This document shows positions 25,385 through 34,004 of a DNA stretch of 64,000 nt, one piece after another. The DNA is from Peptoniphilaceae bacterium (GTDB lineage Bacteria; Bacillota; Clostridia; Tissierellales; Peptoniphilaceae): assembly GCA_902363535.1 (NCBI GenBank), contig CABJAE010000010.1:30961-94960 (forward strand), written 5' to 3'. The stretch's first letter is position 1. Each line of letters begins with the position of its first letter. The position numbers and the translations under genes are program-made. The notes beneath the pieces were generated by a model that was not told the origin of the DNA, did no database searches, and was given only the letters and a program-made list of their open reading frames with translations.

Positions 25385-25405
25385 AAACGGGAAGGATGTG
25401 ACACC

Positions 25406-25930
25406 ATGATTCGATGCACCATGCGAGCGACATCTCGCCCGCCGGCCGCCATGGCCTATGCTTTTTACGACGCGGACGGTTTAAAGATTTTACACAACAA
25501 GGACGATGCTCTCGTCGACCGATTCGACTACATCCTCCGCGAACTTCCCATGATACCCTATACTCTATCACTAATTGATGCCGATGGAAACGAGCGTTTT
25601 CACCTGGAGCGAAAAACGCCGCCTCCCTTTCAAACCCACGCCTTTCAACTGTCCTTTGACGACGAGGTCGTGGACTTTTTCGAAGACAAGGCCCGCTTCT
25701 CCCTTCCCAATCTCAGTTTTATCTACCGCGAGAAGAAATACGACATTGTGGGCTTTGTCAGAAACCGGGAATTTTTCATCGAAGAAGACGAATTAAAGCT
25801 CATGTCCATGACCGCGAGCCCCATCGCCGGCGGCAAGGAATACGCCGTGGCCATTTACGAAGACGCCCTTCCCTTGGCGGTGTACTTCGCCGCGGTGATT
25901 ATTATGGATATTTGTTTCCACAATTACTAA
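25406..25930 (+). CDS. LURP-one-related (tubby-fold) protein, putative
   Basis: A 174-residue protein. The central part with ERKTP, REKKYDIVGFVRNREFFI and EYAVAIYEDALPLAVYFAAVIIMDI resembles the beta-barrel plus buried hydrophobic helix of LURP-one/tubby-like proteins (YxjI type), whose function in bacteria is not established. The match is in the second half only; the first 40 residues are atypical and the start is uncertain (ATG at 25406 with AAGGA about 10 bases upstream, or the ATG 15 codons later). It is followed after 15 bases by the hexapeptide-repeat gene on the same strand. Confidence 0.5.
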   Translation: MIRCTMRATSRPPAAMAYAFYDADGLKILHNKDDALVDRFDYILRELPMIPYTLSLIDADGNERFHLERKTPPPFQTHAFQLSFDDEVVDFFEDKARFSLPNLSFIYREKKYDIVGFVRNREFFIEEDELKLMSMTASPIAGGKEYAVAIYEDALPLAVYFAAVIIMDICFHNY

Positions 25931-25945
25931 AGAAACGAGGTTGTT

Positions 25946-26305
25946 ATGACATATACGGAAAAAGACCATGTAAGGATTAAAGCGGGCGCCGCAGTGGATC
26001 CCTCGGCGAAAATTTCAGGCACCGCCGATTCCCCGGCAATCATCGGCGAATACGCCGTCGTCGAGGCCGGTGCAGAAATTAAGGGCGCATCCATCGGCGC
26101 CTACGCCACGGTGAAGGGCGGCGTGTCCGCAGGCGAAGGGGTGTATGTGGGCGATTTCGCTATTCTCGAAGAAAATACCCGCCTCCCCGACGGCGCCAAG
26201 GTGCCTTCCCGGGCCGTGGCCGAGGGGGATCCCTTCTCCATCGTGCGGGGCCTCACCAAAGAAGAACTGGATGCGGCCAAAGCCCGGGCTAGCGAAGGCC
26301 TTTAA
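25946..26305 (+). CDS. Short left-handed beta-helix (hexapeptide) protein
   Basis: A 119-residue protein with repeated hexapeptide turns: IKAGAAV, AIIGEYAVVEAGAEIKGASIGAYATVKGGVSAGEGVYVGDFAILEENTRL, which build a trimeric left-handed beta helix as in gamma-carbonic anhydrases and acetyltransferases. It lacks the His residues of a gamma-carbonic anhydrase zinc site, and is shorter than the usual 165-200 residues, so a structural or acyltransferase role is more likely. Its last 17 bases overlap the convergent tadA gene. Confidence 0.7.
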   Translation: MTYTEKDHVRIKAGAAVDPSAKISGTADSPAIIGEYAVVEAGAEIKGASIGAYATVKGGVSAGEGVYVGDFAILEENTRLPDGAKVPSRAVAEGDPFSIVRGLTKEELDAAKARASEGL

Positions 26306-26729
26306 AAAACGACTGCATGAGGGCGCGGCATTTTTCGGCGCAGACGCCCTCGGTAACATCGACGCTGTGATTAAAGGCGCGAAAGGCCGCGAGATTCACC
26401 ACGCTTCCCGCCGCGCCGAAGCGGGGATTGTCGGTGCCGATAATGAGCCGCTCGATACGGCTGTTTAATATGGCCCCCATGCACATGGGGCAGGGCTCCA
26501 CGGTGACGTAGAGATCGCCGCCGATGCGCCAGCCCTCCGTGGCCTCATCGGCCGCTTTTAAGGCCATGATCTCCGCGTGGTGCGTGGCGCTTTCGTCGGT
26601 CTCTGTTCGGTTGTGGCCCCGGCCGATAATCACGCCGTCTCTCACGATGACGCAGCCGATGGGCACTTCCCCTAAATCGTAGGCCTTCTTCGCCTCTTTC
26701 AGGGCTTCGTTCATATAATACGAATCCAT
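26289..26729 (-). CDS. tadA: tRNA adenosine(34) deaminase TadA
   Basis: A 146-residue deaminase with HAE in THHAEIMAL and the second zinc pair PCPMCMGA. Residues such as NSRIERLIIGTDNPRFGAAGS are typical of TadA, which converts A34 to inosine in tRNA-Arg(ACG). I prefer the ATG at 26729 because the first in-frame ATG (26735) lies only 2 bases after the GGGG of the ribosome-binding site. Confidence 0.93.
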   Translation of the reverse strand: MDSYYMNEALKEAKKAYDLGEVPIGCVIVRDGVIIGRGHNRTETDESATHHAEIMALKAADEATEGWRIGGDLYVTVEPCPMCMGAILNSRIERLIIGTDNPRFGAAGSVVNLAAFRAFNHSVDVTEGVCAEKCRALMQSFFKGLR

Positions 26730-26778
26730 TCCCATTCCCCTTTCTTACCTTCTATCCTACCACGGAAAGGAGCATTTA

Positions 26779-27609
26779 ATGAATATCTATATTTCCTTCG
26801 ACATGGAGGGCATCGGCGGCATCGACCGCTTCAGCGACGAATACAAGGCCGCTTCCGCCTATTCGCGGGCCATTCACGCCCATTTGCAGGCGGTGATCGA
26901 CGGCATTCAGAGGAGCCCGAAAAATAAAGACATCGAAACCATTACCGTCGCCGACAGCCACGGCGACGGCAAAAATTTGGATTACCTCACCCTCTCGGAG
27001 ATGGACGAGCGCATCGAGCTCATCTCCGGCTACCCGAGGGGAGAATACATGATGAGCGGCTTGGATCGCCACGACGTGATCTTTTTTCTCGGCTACCACG
27101 CCTCCAGCGGCCAGCACCGGGCCAATATGGACCACAGCTACTCCACGTCCTTTCACCGGGTAAGCATTAACGGCATTAAATGCTCCGAGGCCATGATCAA
27201 TCAAATCTACGCCAAGGAAAAGCACATTCCCGTGGGCCTGATTGTCGGCGACAGCGGTCTTTACAACCAATTGATTCTGGAAGGCTACATGCCCTATGTG
27301 GAATACGTAGTGACGAAAGACAGCTTGGCACACAGTGCCGTCGTCCATCGCAATTTTCAAAAGGTGCGGGCGGAGATTATGGAAAAAGTGGCCCTGGTTT
27401 TAGACAAGGACTTCTCCGCCTTGCCTCTCGGCGATTTAACCGCCCCCTACAATGTGACCATCGAAACCAACACCACCCTCCACGCGGACATGGCGGAAAT
27501 GCTCCCCGGCACGACGCGCCTGGACGGCTACCGGATCGGTATGAGTTTCGATTCGGGAAAAGATTTAATCAACGGCCTCATGAGCTTGGAAGTGCTGTGC
27601 CGCAAATAA
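26779..27609 (+). CDS. M55 family D-aminopeptidase (DppA-like)
   Basis: A 276-residue protein of peptidase family M55. Zinc-binding residues appear as D8/E10 in FDMEGIGG, His in ADSHGDG (about 60), His in GYHASSG (about 104) and Glu in KCSEAMIN. Bacillus DppA cleaves D-Ala-D-Ala, which would recycle wall peptides. GGAAAGGAG precedes the ATG at the right distance. It is the first of three closely spaced plus-strand genes (with HAD and VanZ proteins). Confidence 0.9.
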   Translation: MNIYISFDMEGIGGIDRFSDEYKAASAYSRAIHAHLQAVIDGIQRSPKNKDIETITVADSHGDGKNLDYLTLSEMDERIELISGYPRGEYMMSGLDRHDVIFFLGYHASSGQHRANMDHSYSTSFHRVSINGIKCSEAMINQIYAKEKHIPVGLIVGDSGLYNQLILEGYMPYVEYVVTKDSLAHSAVVHRNFQKVRAEIMEKVALVLDKDFSALPLGDLTAPYNVTIETNTTLHADMAEMLPGTTRLDGYRIGMSFDSGKDLINGLMSLEVLCRK

Positions 27610-27623
27610 CAGAAAGGAATCCT

Positions 27624-28268
27624 ATGAAAGCTACCGCATTCGACTTCGACGGAACTTTAATCGACTCCATGGGCATGTGGCGCAATTTGGGCCGCAATTT
27701 CGTGGAGTCCAAGGGCAAGGAATACACCGACGCCATTCACGATCAAATTACCACCATGAGTTTAAAGCAGTCCAGCGCCTTTTTTAAGCGAGAGCTGGAG
27801 CTGGAGGAGTCGCCGGAAGAAATCTTCAACGAAATGGGCGCCATTTTGTTGGACGGCTACAGCAACAACCTTCCCTTAAAGGAAGGGGCCATGGAGGCCG
27901 TCGAAAAGGCCCGGCGCCTGGGGCCGGTGGTTCTCGCCACGGCCACGAATCAAGAGCTTTTAATGCCCGCCTTGCACCGCTTTCAATTGGACGATGCCTT
28001 CGACTTCATCCAAACCTGCGACGGCGTGGGAATCGAAAAAAGCGACGCGGCTTTTTACTACGCCTTGGCCGAGCGCCTGAGTGCATCGCCCGATGAAATC
28101 ATCCTCGTGGACGACGCCCACTACGCACTGGCCGCCGCCAAGGAAGCGGGGCTTTACGTGGTGGCCGTAAAAGACACGTACAATCTACCCTATCGAGAAG
28201 CCATCGTAAAAGAAAGCGACGTGCTCTTGGACAGCTTGTGGGATTTTGATCCGGAGAGGTATTTTTGA
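27624..28268 (+). CDS. HAD-superfamily phosphatase (PGMB-like)
   Basis: A 214-residue HAD hydrolase. Motif I is FDFDGTLID (two catalytic Asp), motif II is VLATAT, motif III a Lys in IEKSDAA, and motif IV LVDDAHYA. The four-helix cap between motifs I and II puts it with the phosphoglycolate/beta-phosphoglucomutase group; the substrate cannot be assigned. The open frame continues upstream through the dppA gene in another phase, but AGAAAGGAAT before the ATG at 27624 fixes the start. Confidence 0.85.
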   Translation: MKATAFDFDGTLIDSMGMWRNLGRNFVESKGKEYTDAIHDQITTMSLKQSSAFFKRELELEESPEEIFNEMGAILLDGYSNNLPLKEGAMEAVEKARRLGPVVLATATNQELLMPALHRFQLDDAFDFIQTCDGVGIEKSDAAFYYALAERLSASPDEIILVDDAHYALAAAKEAGLYVVAVKDTYNLPYREAIVKESDVLLDSLWDFDPERYF

Positions 28269-28828
28269 TCTACTATGTACTGAAGAAGACGCCCATCGTC
28301 GTCTTCTTTTCCTTTTTTGCTTTTTCATTCCTGCGTACGCAATTTTTTTCCAAACAAAAAAAGAAGAGCAATCGCAAACGGGAGCGGCTCCTGTTGGCCT
28401 TCTCCACCTACTGCCTGTGGCTCTTATTTTTTCTTCTCATCGACAACGAGCGCCTGGAAATGGGCGGCGTGCTCTTGGGCATCGACACGGACCTGGCCGA
28501 TTGGAAGCTGAATTTAATTCCCTTCGCCACCATCAAGGCCTTTTGGCGCTACGGATCCTTTACGGGGATGTTTTTGAATATTTTCGGAAACATCCTCATC
28601 GGCGTGCCCCTCGGGTTTCTCAGCCCCGTGCTCTTTCGCCGATTGAAAGACCTTCGCCCCTTGTTTCTCCTCTACGGCGGCATCTTTCTTCTCGTGGAAA
28701 CTTTGCAGTTTTTCACGGGCCGAAGCGCCGACATCGACGATTGGCTCTTAAATATGCTGGGGATCTTTTCAGGTTATGCGCTGTCGAAGAGGCAGCACCA
28801 CTTTCCCGAAAAGATCTACCGCCGCTAG
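28265..28828 (+). CDS. VanZ-family membrane protein
   Basis: A 187-residue protein with about five membrane helices. The VanZ signatures are NLIPFATI, FLNIFGNILIGVPLGF and ETLQFFTGR followed by DIDDWLLNMLG. VanZ-like proteins give teicoplanin tolerance in enterococci, but most chromosomal members have no known role. The start is TTG at 28265 (TTGA overlap with the HAD stop), with GGAGAGG 5-6 bases upstream. A terminator follows immediately. Confidence 0.85.
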   Translation: MIYYVLKKTPIVVFFSFFAFSFLRTQFFSKQKKKSNRKRERLLLAFSTYCLWLLFFLLIDNERLEMGGVLLGIDTDLADWKLNLIPFATIKAFWRYGSFTGMFLNIFGNILIGVPLGFLSPVLFRRLKDLRPLFLLYGGIFLLVETLQFFTGRSADIDDWLLNMLGIFSGYALSKRQHHFPEKIYRR

Positions 28829-28848
28829 CACCTTAGGGTGCTTTTTTT
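28828..28848 (+). terminator. Terminator after the vanZ-like gene
   Basis: GCACC, loop TTAG, GGTGC (28828-28841), then seven T. It begins at the stop codon of the gene ending at 28828. Confidence 0.88.
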
Positions 28849-28856
28849 CTTGCTTC

Positions 28857-28885
28857 TTGTTTCTTTTGCGGCCTTTTTTTATAAT
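28857..28885 (+). promoter_or_regulatory. Promoter of the zinc-ribbon/TPR gene
   Basis: TTGTTT (28857-28862), exactly 17 bases, TATAAT (28880-28885), leaving a leader of about 12 bases before GAGGAGG and the ATG at 28904. Confidence 0.65.
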
Positions 28886-28903
28886 AGGGGCGAGGAGGTT
28901 TCT

Positions 28904-30127
28904 ATGCGAACCCTATTGACAAAAGTACGAGTAAATCCCGCCAACCGGGTGCAGGTGGTGGATGCCTACCTGGCTCAGGCGGATACGGATTTCGCCCTGG
29001 TCATCGACGTGATCAACGACACCGACAAAACCGTCACCTTTATAAAGGTAGACGTGCTTTTTATTAACGCCTTCGGCAAATTTATTTTCGACGAAACCGT
29101 CTTTCACCACGGCTACGAGAATCTCAATTTAAAGCCCAAGTCCCTCTCCTACCTTCCCTACTGGATTTTGGACGAGCGCCACCACACGGCGCGGGGCGTG
29201 CGCATTCGCATTTCGGAAGTGCATTTTCAAGACGGCACGAGAAATTACTACGATCGCACCAAGGAAGTGTCCCTTACCGTGCCCACGGTGCCCAAGGAAA
29301 AGAAGGACGAGCTGAAAAAGCTCTTCGGGCCGGACTTTTACACCTACGGCGAAAAGAGCGGCAATGTGTGGCGCTGCATCTGCGGCTTTACCAATTCCGA
29401 TGAAGAGGCGATCTGCCATCACTGCAGCCGATCCAAGGACTTCGTGCTCTCGGCGGTCACCGAGCGGCAGGTAAACAAAAAGCTCTTTCAGCTTTACGTG
29501 AACAAGGACCGAGATTTCGCCGATCGGGCCACGACCTACGAGGAGACCATCCCCATTCGCCCCCTGGACGAAATCGATCTTGAGCGTGGCATAGGGAGCG
29601 AACCGGCGCCCTCGAAGAAAAAAGGCGTCTTCTTCTTTCTCGTCGCCGCAGTCGCCGCCATCGCCCTCACCCTCTTTGCTTTTCGCATTTACGACGGGGT
29701 GAGCACGCGGCGCAATTACGACAAGGCCCAAAACTTTATCGCCATGGGGGATTACGCCGCCGCCGAGGCCATTTACGACGGCCTTCCGCCTACGGTGGAC
29801 AATGTGGACATGGCCTTGAAAATTCAGGAGCTGGAGACCTTAAAGGCCTCCGACGCCTCCTACAAAAAAGCCCTGGAGCTTTCCCGCGCGGGAGACAGCC
29901 TGGCCGCCTACGCCGCCTACAAAGAGGTGGTGGAAGAAGACCGCAACAATTACGCCAATGCCAAGGCCATGATGGAGAGCATTCAGTCCGAGGCCATCGC
30001 CCGGGCCAATCGCTACGCACAAGAGGGCAATAAAAAAGACGCCGAAAAACTTTTCGACGCCTTCCTGGCCCTGGATCCGAAAAATAAAAGGCTCTCGGAA
30101 GCGAAAGACGCTGCCCTTACCAGGTAG
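28904..30127 (+). CDS. Unrecognised protein: beta domain, zinc ribbon, membrane helix, TPR-like repeats
   Basis: I do not recognise this 407-residue protein. It has four visible parts. Residues 1-125 alternate in beta-strand fashion (VIDVINDTDKTVTFIKVDVLFIN), suggesting an immunoglobulin- or C2-like sandwich. Residues 156-175 form a zinc ribbon: Cys158, Cys160, Cys171, Cys174. Residues 242-260 are a single membrane helix. Residues 270-405 are helical pairs with ARAG/AAYAAYKEVV and AEKLFDAFLALDP, as in TPR repeats, probably a protein-binding arm. A promoter and a GAGGAGG fix the start at 28904, although the frame is open 22 codons upstream. It overlaps the convergent pspC by 11 bases. A sensor or scaffold in the membrane is conceivable. 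Confidence 0.75.
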   Translation: MRTLLTKVRVNPANRVQVVDAYLAQADTDFALVIDVINDTDKTVTFIKVDVLFINAFGKFIFDETVFHHGYENLNLKPKSLSYLPYWILDERHHTARGVRIRISEVHFQDGTRNYYDRTKEVSLTVPTVPKEKKDELKKLFGPDFYTYGEKSGNVWRCICGFTNSDEEAICHHCSRSKDFVLSAVTERQVNKKLFQLYVNKDRDFADRATTYEETIPIRPLDEIDLERGIGSEPAPSKKKGVFFFLVAAVAAIALTLFAFRIYDGVSTRRNYDKAQNFIAMGDYAAAEAIYDGLPPTVDNVDMALKIQELETLKASDASYKKALELSRAGDSLAAYAAYKEVVEEDRNNYANAKAMMESIQSEAIARANRYAQEGNKKDAEKLFDAFLALDPKNKRLSEAKDAALTR

Positions 30128-30308
30128 ATTCTTCGGGAATCAACAGAGCGCAAATAATGTAGACCAATAGGCCGCTTCCCCCGCCGAGGGCGAAGAGAAC
30201 CCACAATACCCGTACAATGTTGGAGTCGATGCCGAAGTATTCGCCTAAGCCGCCGCATACGCCGGCGAAGACGCGATCGGTGGTGCTTCGTCTCAATTCT
30301 TTTTTCAT
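30117..30308 (-). CDS. PspC-domain membrane protein
   Basis: A 63-residue protein consisting of one PspC domain: LRRSTTDRVFAGVCGGLGEYFGID, then a hydrophobic helix (VLWVLFALGGGSGLLVYIICALLI) and a short tail with PEE. PspC proteins respond to membrane stress; short stand-alone forms are widespread in Firmicutes. A -10 TATAAT lies at 30338-30343 on the minus strand and AGGAGG precedes the ATG. Confidence 0.92.
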   Translation of the reverse strand: MKKELRRSTTDRVFAGVCGGLGEYFGIDSNIVRVLWVLFALGGGSGLLVYIICALLIPEESTW

Positions 30309-30362
30309 AAAATCCTCCTGTCTCAGTTACTACATGTATTATACCCGAAAAGGTGGTGCCCT

Positions 30363-31223
30363 ATGAATATAAACCAATACAAAGTTCCTGAAAAGGCAAA
30401 GATTCATCTAAAAGATTACGCCACGACCTACGACGGTCCTCTGGAGAAAAAAGAAGTAAAGAGCAAACTTCTTCCTGAAAATCTGAACGCCATGGCCGAG
30501 CTGCAAGACGCCCTTTACGCGGAAAACACCCGCGGCATCGTCGTGGTTCTCCAGGCCATGGACGCCGCGGGAAAAGACGGCCTCATTAAACACGTCTTTA
30601 CGGCCTTAAATCCCCAAGGCGTGACGGTAACGCCTTTTAAAGTCCCCAATGCCGAGGAGCTGGATCACGACTACCTGTGGCGCATCGCGAGGGCCCTGCC
30701 TCGCCGCGGCGAAATCGCCATTTTCAACCGCAGCCACTACGAAGACGTGCTGGTCACCCGGGTCCACGATTTATTAAAAGAATCTCCCCTGCCGGAAGAA
30801 TTGGTGGACGACAACATTTGGAACCGCCGCTTCAAAGAGATTCGCGCCTTCGAATCCTACTTAAACGACAACGGCTTTACCGTGGTGAAAATCTTCCTCC
30901 ACCTGTCTAAGGACGAGCAGAAAGAGCGGCTTATGGAGCGGATCATTCGCCCGGAAAAGCACTGGAAGTTTTCCTCCTCCGATGTGAACGAGCGGGCCTA
31001 TTGGGAGGATTACCAAAAGGCCTACGAGGATTTAATCGCCCACACCTCCACGGAAAATTCCCCCTGGTACATTATTCCCGCCGACCGCAAGTGGTACGCC
31101 CGCTACGCGGTGTCGGAAATTATACTGAAGCTTATGAAAGACATGAACCCGACTTACCCGGAATTGGCCGAAAAGGAAAAAGAAAATTTGGCCAAGTGGA
31201 AAAAAATATTGGAAGAAGAGTAA
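30363..31223 (+). CDS. Polyphosphate kinase 2 family protein
   Basis: A 286-residue PPK2 enzyme. Walker A is QAMDAAGKDG, followed by NRSHYEDVLVTRVH and the Lid region with IRPEKHWKFSSSDV, then WYIIPADRKWYAR near the end. It moves phosphate between polyphosphate and nucleotides; the single-domain short type usually phosphorylates nucleoside mono- or diphosphates. The gene has its own ATG with AAAAGGTGG upstream and ends in a bidirectional terminator shared with panC. Confidence 0.93.
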   Translation: MNINQYKVPEKAKIHLKDYATTYDGPLEKKEVKSKLLPENLNAMAELQDALYAENTRGIVVVLQAMDAAGKDGLIKHVFTALNPQGVTVTPFKVPNAEELDHDYLWRIARALPRRGEIAIFNRSHYEDVLVTRVHDLLKESPLPEELVDDNIWNRRFKEIRAFESYLNDNGFTVVKIFLHLSKDEQKERLMERIIRPEKHWKFSSSDVNERAYWEDYQKAYEDLIAHTSTENSPWYIIPADRKWYARYAVSEIILKLMKDMNPTYPELAEKEKENLAKWKKILEEE

Positions 31224-31252
31224 AAAAAGGCGGCCGCGCGGGCCGTCTTTTT
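31222..31252. terminator. Bidirectional terminator between ppk2 and panC
   Basis: GGCGGCC and GGCCGTC arms (31229-31235 and 31241-31247) with A-run on the left and T-run on the right, so it can end plus-strand ppk2 and minus-strand panC transcripts. Confidence 0.8.
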
Positions 31253-31258
31253 CTATGC

Positions 31259-32116
31259 TTATTTCGCTAAGTCTTCTTTAAAAAAGCTGTTGTCGATAAG
31301 GCGGGTACTTCCGATGTAGACAGCCATGGCAATAAAACTGTCTTTCACCAGCGTCGCATCCCTCTCGAAATGGGGGAAGCGGAGAATTTCCACGTAGTCG
31401 ATTTTCGCCAAAGGCTCGGCCTGAATTTCTTTCGTCACCGCATCCAAGAGGGCGGCCACGTCTTTCTCGCCTTCACGCACCATGGCCTTGGCCTTTTTAA
31501 TGGAGCGGGAGAGCACCACGGCGACCTTTCGCTCCTCGGCATTTAAGTAGCGGTTTCTGGAGCTTTTCGCCAGGCCGTCTTCTTCTCGCACGATGGGGCA
31601 GGGCACGATGGTGAGATCCATATTCAAGTCGCGCACCATGGCTTCGACAATGGCCACCTGTTGCACGTCTTTTTGGCCGAAGTAGGCCTTATCCGGCGCC
31701 ACCAAATTGAAGAGCTTCGTGAGTACCGTGGCCACGCCCGTAAAGTGAATGGGGCGGGTGATGCCGCAGAGAATGTGGGTCATGGCATCGGGAGGCGTAA
31801 CGCGGAAGCCGAAGTTTTCCGGATACATTTCCTCCGGCTCCGGATGAAAGACGATGTCCGCCCCTAAGCTTTCGCAAAAGGCGCCGTCTTTGTCGATGTC
31901 CCGGGGGTATTCTTCGTAATCTTCCCCCGGCGCAAATTGCAGGGGATTGACAAACACCGACACCACCACCGTGTCGTTTTCTTCGCGGCATTTTTTAATT
32001 AAGGAGCCGTGGCCTTCGTGCAGGGCGCCCATGGTGGGCACGAGGCCCACACTGCCCTTGGCTTTTGCCGCTTTACAGGCGGCTTTTAATTCGTCTACGC
32101 GGGTAATAATTTTCAT
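31259..32116 (-). CDS. panC: Pantothenate synthetase
   Basis: A 285-residue enzyme joining pantoate and beta-alanine with ATP. The nucleotidyltransferase motif is VPTMGALHEGHGSLI, followed by VSVFVNPLQFAPGEDY, FGQKDVQQVAIV and the KMSKS-like loop REEDGLAKSSRN. Last gene of the panG-panB-panC operon, 4 bases after panB. The usual fourth gene panD (aspartate decarboxylase) is not here. Confidence 0.96.
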   Translation of the reverse strand: MKIITRVDELKAACKAAKAKGSVGLVPTMGALHEGHGSLIKKCREENDTVVVSVFVNPLQFAPGEDYEEYPRDIDKDGAFCESLGADIVFHPEPEEMYPENFGFRVTPPDAMTHILCGITRPIHFTGVATVLTKLFNLVAPDKAYFGQKDVQQVAIVEAMVRDLNMDLTIVPCPIVREEDGLAKSSRNRYLNAEERKVAVVLSRSIKKAKAMVREGEKDVAALLDAVTKEIQAEPLAKIDYVEILRFPHFERDATLVKDSFIAMAVYIGSTRLIDNSFFKEDLAK

Positions 32117-32120
32117 CCTG

Positions 32121-32948
32121 TTACTTGTCCTCCAGTAATCGTTCGTCCATGGTGAATTCGTGTTCCTTCGTGGGGAAGCTGCCGTCTTTCACCGCGTCGT
32201 TGTAATCCTTAAAACCTTGCACCATGGCTTCGCCGATGTGGGCGAATTGATGCACGAATTTCGGCACGAAATCGTCGAACATGCCCAGCATGTCTTGATA
32301 GACCAAGACTTGGCCGTCGCAGTCCACGCCGGCGCCGATGCCGATGGTGGGAATGGAAAGCATTTCCGTGAGCTTCTTCGCGAGAGCCGCCGGCACACAT
32401 TCCAAGACCACGGCAAAGGCCCCGGCTTCTTCAACGGCCTTGGCATCGGCAAAGAGCTTGGCCACCGTGGCTTCGTCTTTTCCTTGGACGCGGAAGCCGC
32501 CGAAGGCGTTGACCGATTGCGGCGTAAGGCCGATGTGGGCGCAGACGGGAATCTTCGCATCGACGATGGCCTTAATGACATCTTTTACTTCCGTGCCCCC
32601 CTCGAGCTTCACGGCGTGGGCGTGGCCTTCGGAGATCAGGCGACCGGCGTTCATGACGCTGTCGCGGATGCCTGTGGAGTAGGTTAAAAAGGGCATGTCG
32701 CAAATAATCAGGGGATGTTTTGCGCCTCGCGCCACGGCGGCGGAGTGGTGGATCATGTCTTCCAGGGTGACGGACAAGGTGTCTTCGTAGCCCAGCATGG
32801 TCATGCCCAGGCTGTCGCCGATTAAGATGGAGTCGATCCCCGATTTGTCTACGAGCTTCGCCGTGGAGTAATCGTAGCAGGTAATCATGGTGAGCTTTTC
32901 GCCCGTCTCCTTGGCCTCTTTAAATGTACGTACCGTTGCTTTTTTCAT
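32121..32948 (-). CDS. panB: 3-methyl-2-oxobutanoate hydroxymethyltransferase
   Basis: A 275-residue TIM-barrel enzyme making ketopantoate from alpha-ketoisovalerate and methylene-tetrahydrofolate. Diagnostic are [49 protein letters not shown] and [15 protein letters not shown] with the metal ligands. Its ATG overlaps the stop of the DUF2520 gene by 4 bases. Confidence 0.97.
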   Translation of the reverse strand: MKKATVRTFKEAKETGEKLTMITCYDYSTAKLVDKSGIDSILIGDSLGMTMLGYEDTLSVTLEDMIHHSAAVARGAKHPLIICDMPFLTYSTGIRDSVMNAGRLISEGHAHAVKLEGGTEVKDVIKAIVDAKIPVCAHIGLTPQSVNAFGGFRVQGKDEATVAKLFADAKAVEEAGAFAVVLECVPAALAKKLTEMLSIPTIGIGAGVDCDGQVLVYQDMLGMFDDFVPKFVHQFAHIGEAMVQGFKDYNDAVKDGSFPTKEHEFTMDERLLEDK

Positions 32949-33814
32949 GCTTCTTCTCCTTTCAACAATCGACGCAAGTCGTCGTAAGGTCGATCCTTGT
33001 GTTTTTCCTCGCCGATGTCGGCCAAAATCAAGCTTGCCGCCCGGTAGAGGGCCTCTTCCTTCTCATCGCCCTTTCGCGCCAAGGCGTCCAGGTGGCGGCG
33101 AACGGTGGTCATGTCGCAGCGTTCCACCGGGCCCGTAAGGGCGGCGGCGGGGCCCACGTCGAAAATCTTCGCCAAATTTCCGGTGGCCAGGGGCTTTAAG
33201 GCCTCTTTCGCCTCGGCTTCTGTAAAGCCCACGTCCTCCATGAGGTCGAAGGCCATGGCGCTTACGGCCACGACTAAATTGCTCATAACCGCCGTGGCCA
33301 AATGGTAGGTGGCCTTGTCGGCACTCGTCATGACTTTGTAGGCGATATTATGGGCATCGAGACAGTCTTTAAACACCGCCACGGCCTTCTCGTCGCCTTC
33401 TAAAGTAAAAAACGCACTACCGACGGATGCGTGTCCCGATTCCTTGTCGGCAAAGGCCAATAGGGGATGCATGGATGCGGCATAAACGTCGTTGGTAGTA
33501 CGATCGAAGAAAAGGGAAGAAGACAAACTGCCCGCCGTGTGGCAGAGAATCTTTCCCGAAATATTTAATTGTAAAAGGTCTCGCCACACGCCTTCGATGG
33601 CATCGTCCGGGGTGGCGATTAAGATCACATCGCTGGCTTCGACCAATTCATTTAGGGTCTTGAAGCACGCGCTGTTTGTCCTCTCTGCGCCGTAGGCCGC
33701 GCTTGAAAGGCTGCGGCTAAAGTAGCCGCTGATTCTCAGGGGCCCCGATGTAAACAGGGCGATGCCTAAGCTGACGCCGACTTTTCCGGCGCCGATAATG
33801 CCTACTCGCTTCAT
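32945..33814 (-). CDS. Rossmann/DUF2520 oxidoreductase, probable ketopantoate reductase (PanG-like)
   Basis: A 289-residue protein: an N-terminal Rossmann fold with [13 protein letters not shown], then ATPDDAIE, and a helical DUF2520 C-terminal domain ([19 protein letters not shown]). Placed before panB and panC in the same operon, it fills the position of the missing ketopantoate reductase; a protein of this type, PanG, performs that step in Francisella, with relatives in Firmicutes. The reaction is therefore inference from context and family. ATG at 33814 preceded by GAGGTGAT; a promoter lies at 33872-33900. Confidence 0.8.
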   Translation of the reverse strand: MKRVGIIGAGKVGVSLGIALFTSGPLRISGYFSRSLSSAAYGAERTNSACFKTLNELVEASDVILIATPDDAIEGVWRDLLQLNISGKILCHTAGSLSSSLFFDRTTNDVYAASMHPLLAFADKESGHASVGSAFFTLEGDEKAVAVFKDCLDAHNIAYKVMTSADKATYHLATAVMSNLVVAVSAMAFDLMEDVGFTEAEAKEALKPLATGNLAKIFDVGPAAALTGPVERCDMTTVRRHLDALARKGDEKEEALYRAASLILADIGEEKHKDRPYDDLRRLLKGEEA

Positions 33815-33871
33815 GTTATCACCTCGTTTGAGTGCAATACACATTGTGACGGTCGTTCATGTAGAAATAAA

Positions 33872-33900
33872 TGTATAGTTTCCTTCGAATACTACCACAA
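33872..33900 (-). promoter_or_regulatory. Promoter of the pantothenate operon
   Basis: On the minus strand TTGTGG (33895-33900), exactly 17 bases, TATACA (33872-33877), about 60 bases before the ATG at 33814. Confidence 0.5.
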
Positions 33901-33978
33901 CCATTGTACGTTTCCTTTCGCGGATTGACAAGGTTATTTCAAAAAAACGGCGGGATTTTTCGCCCCTTTTCGCCGCAA

Positions 33979-34004
33979 CAAAAAACGAGAGGCTTCCCTC
34001 CCGT
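33979..34004 (-). terminator. Terminator after the yacP-like gene
   Basis: ACGGGAGG, loop GAAG, CCTCTCGT on the minus strand (33985-34004), then a T-run (33979-33985). It closes the cysS-to-yacP operon; in many Firmicutes sigH would follow, but nothing does here. Confidence 0.85.
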
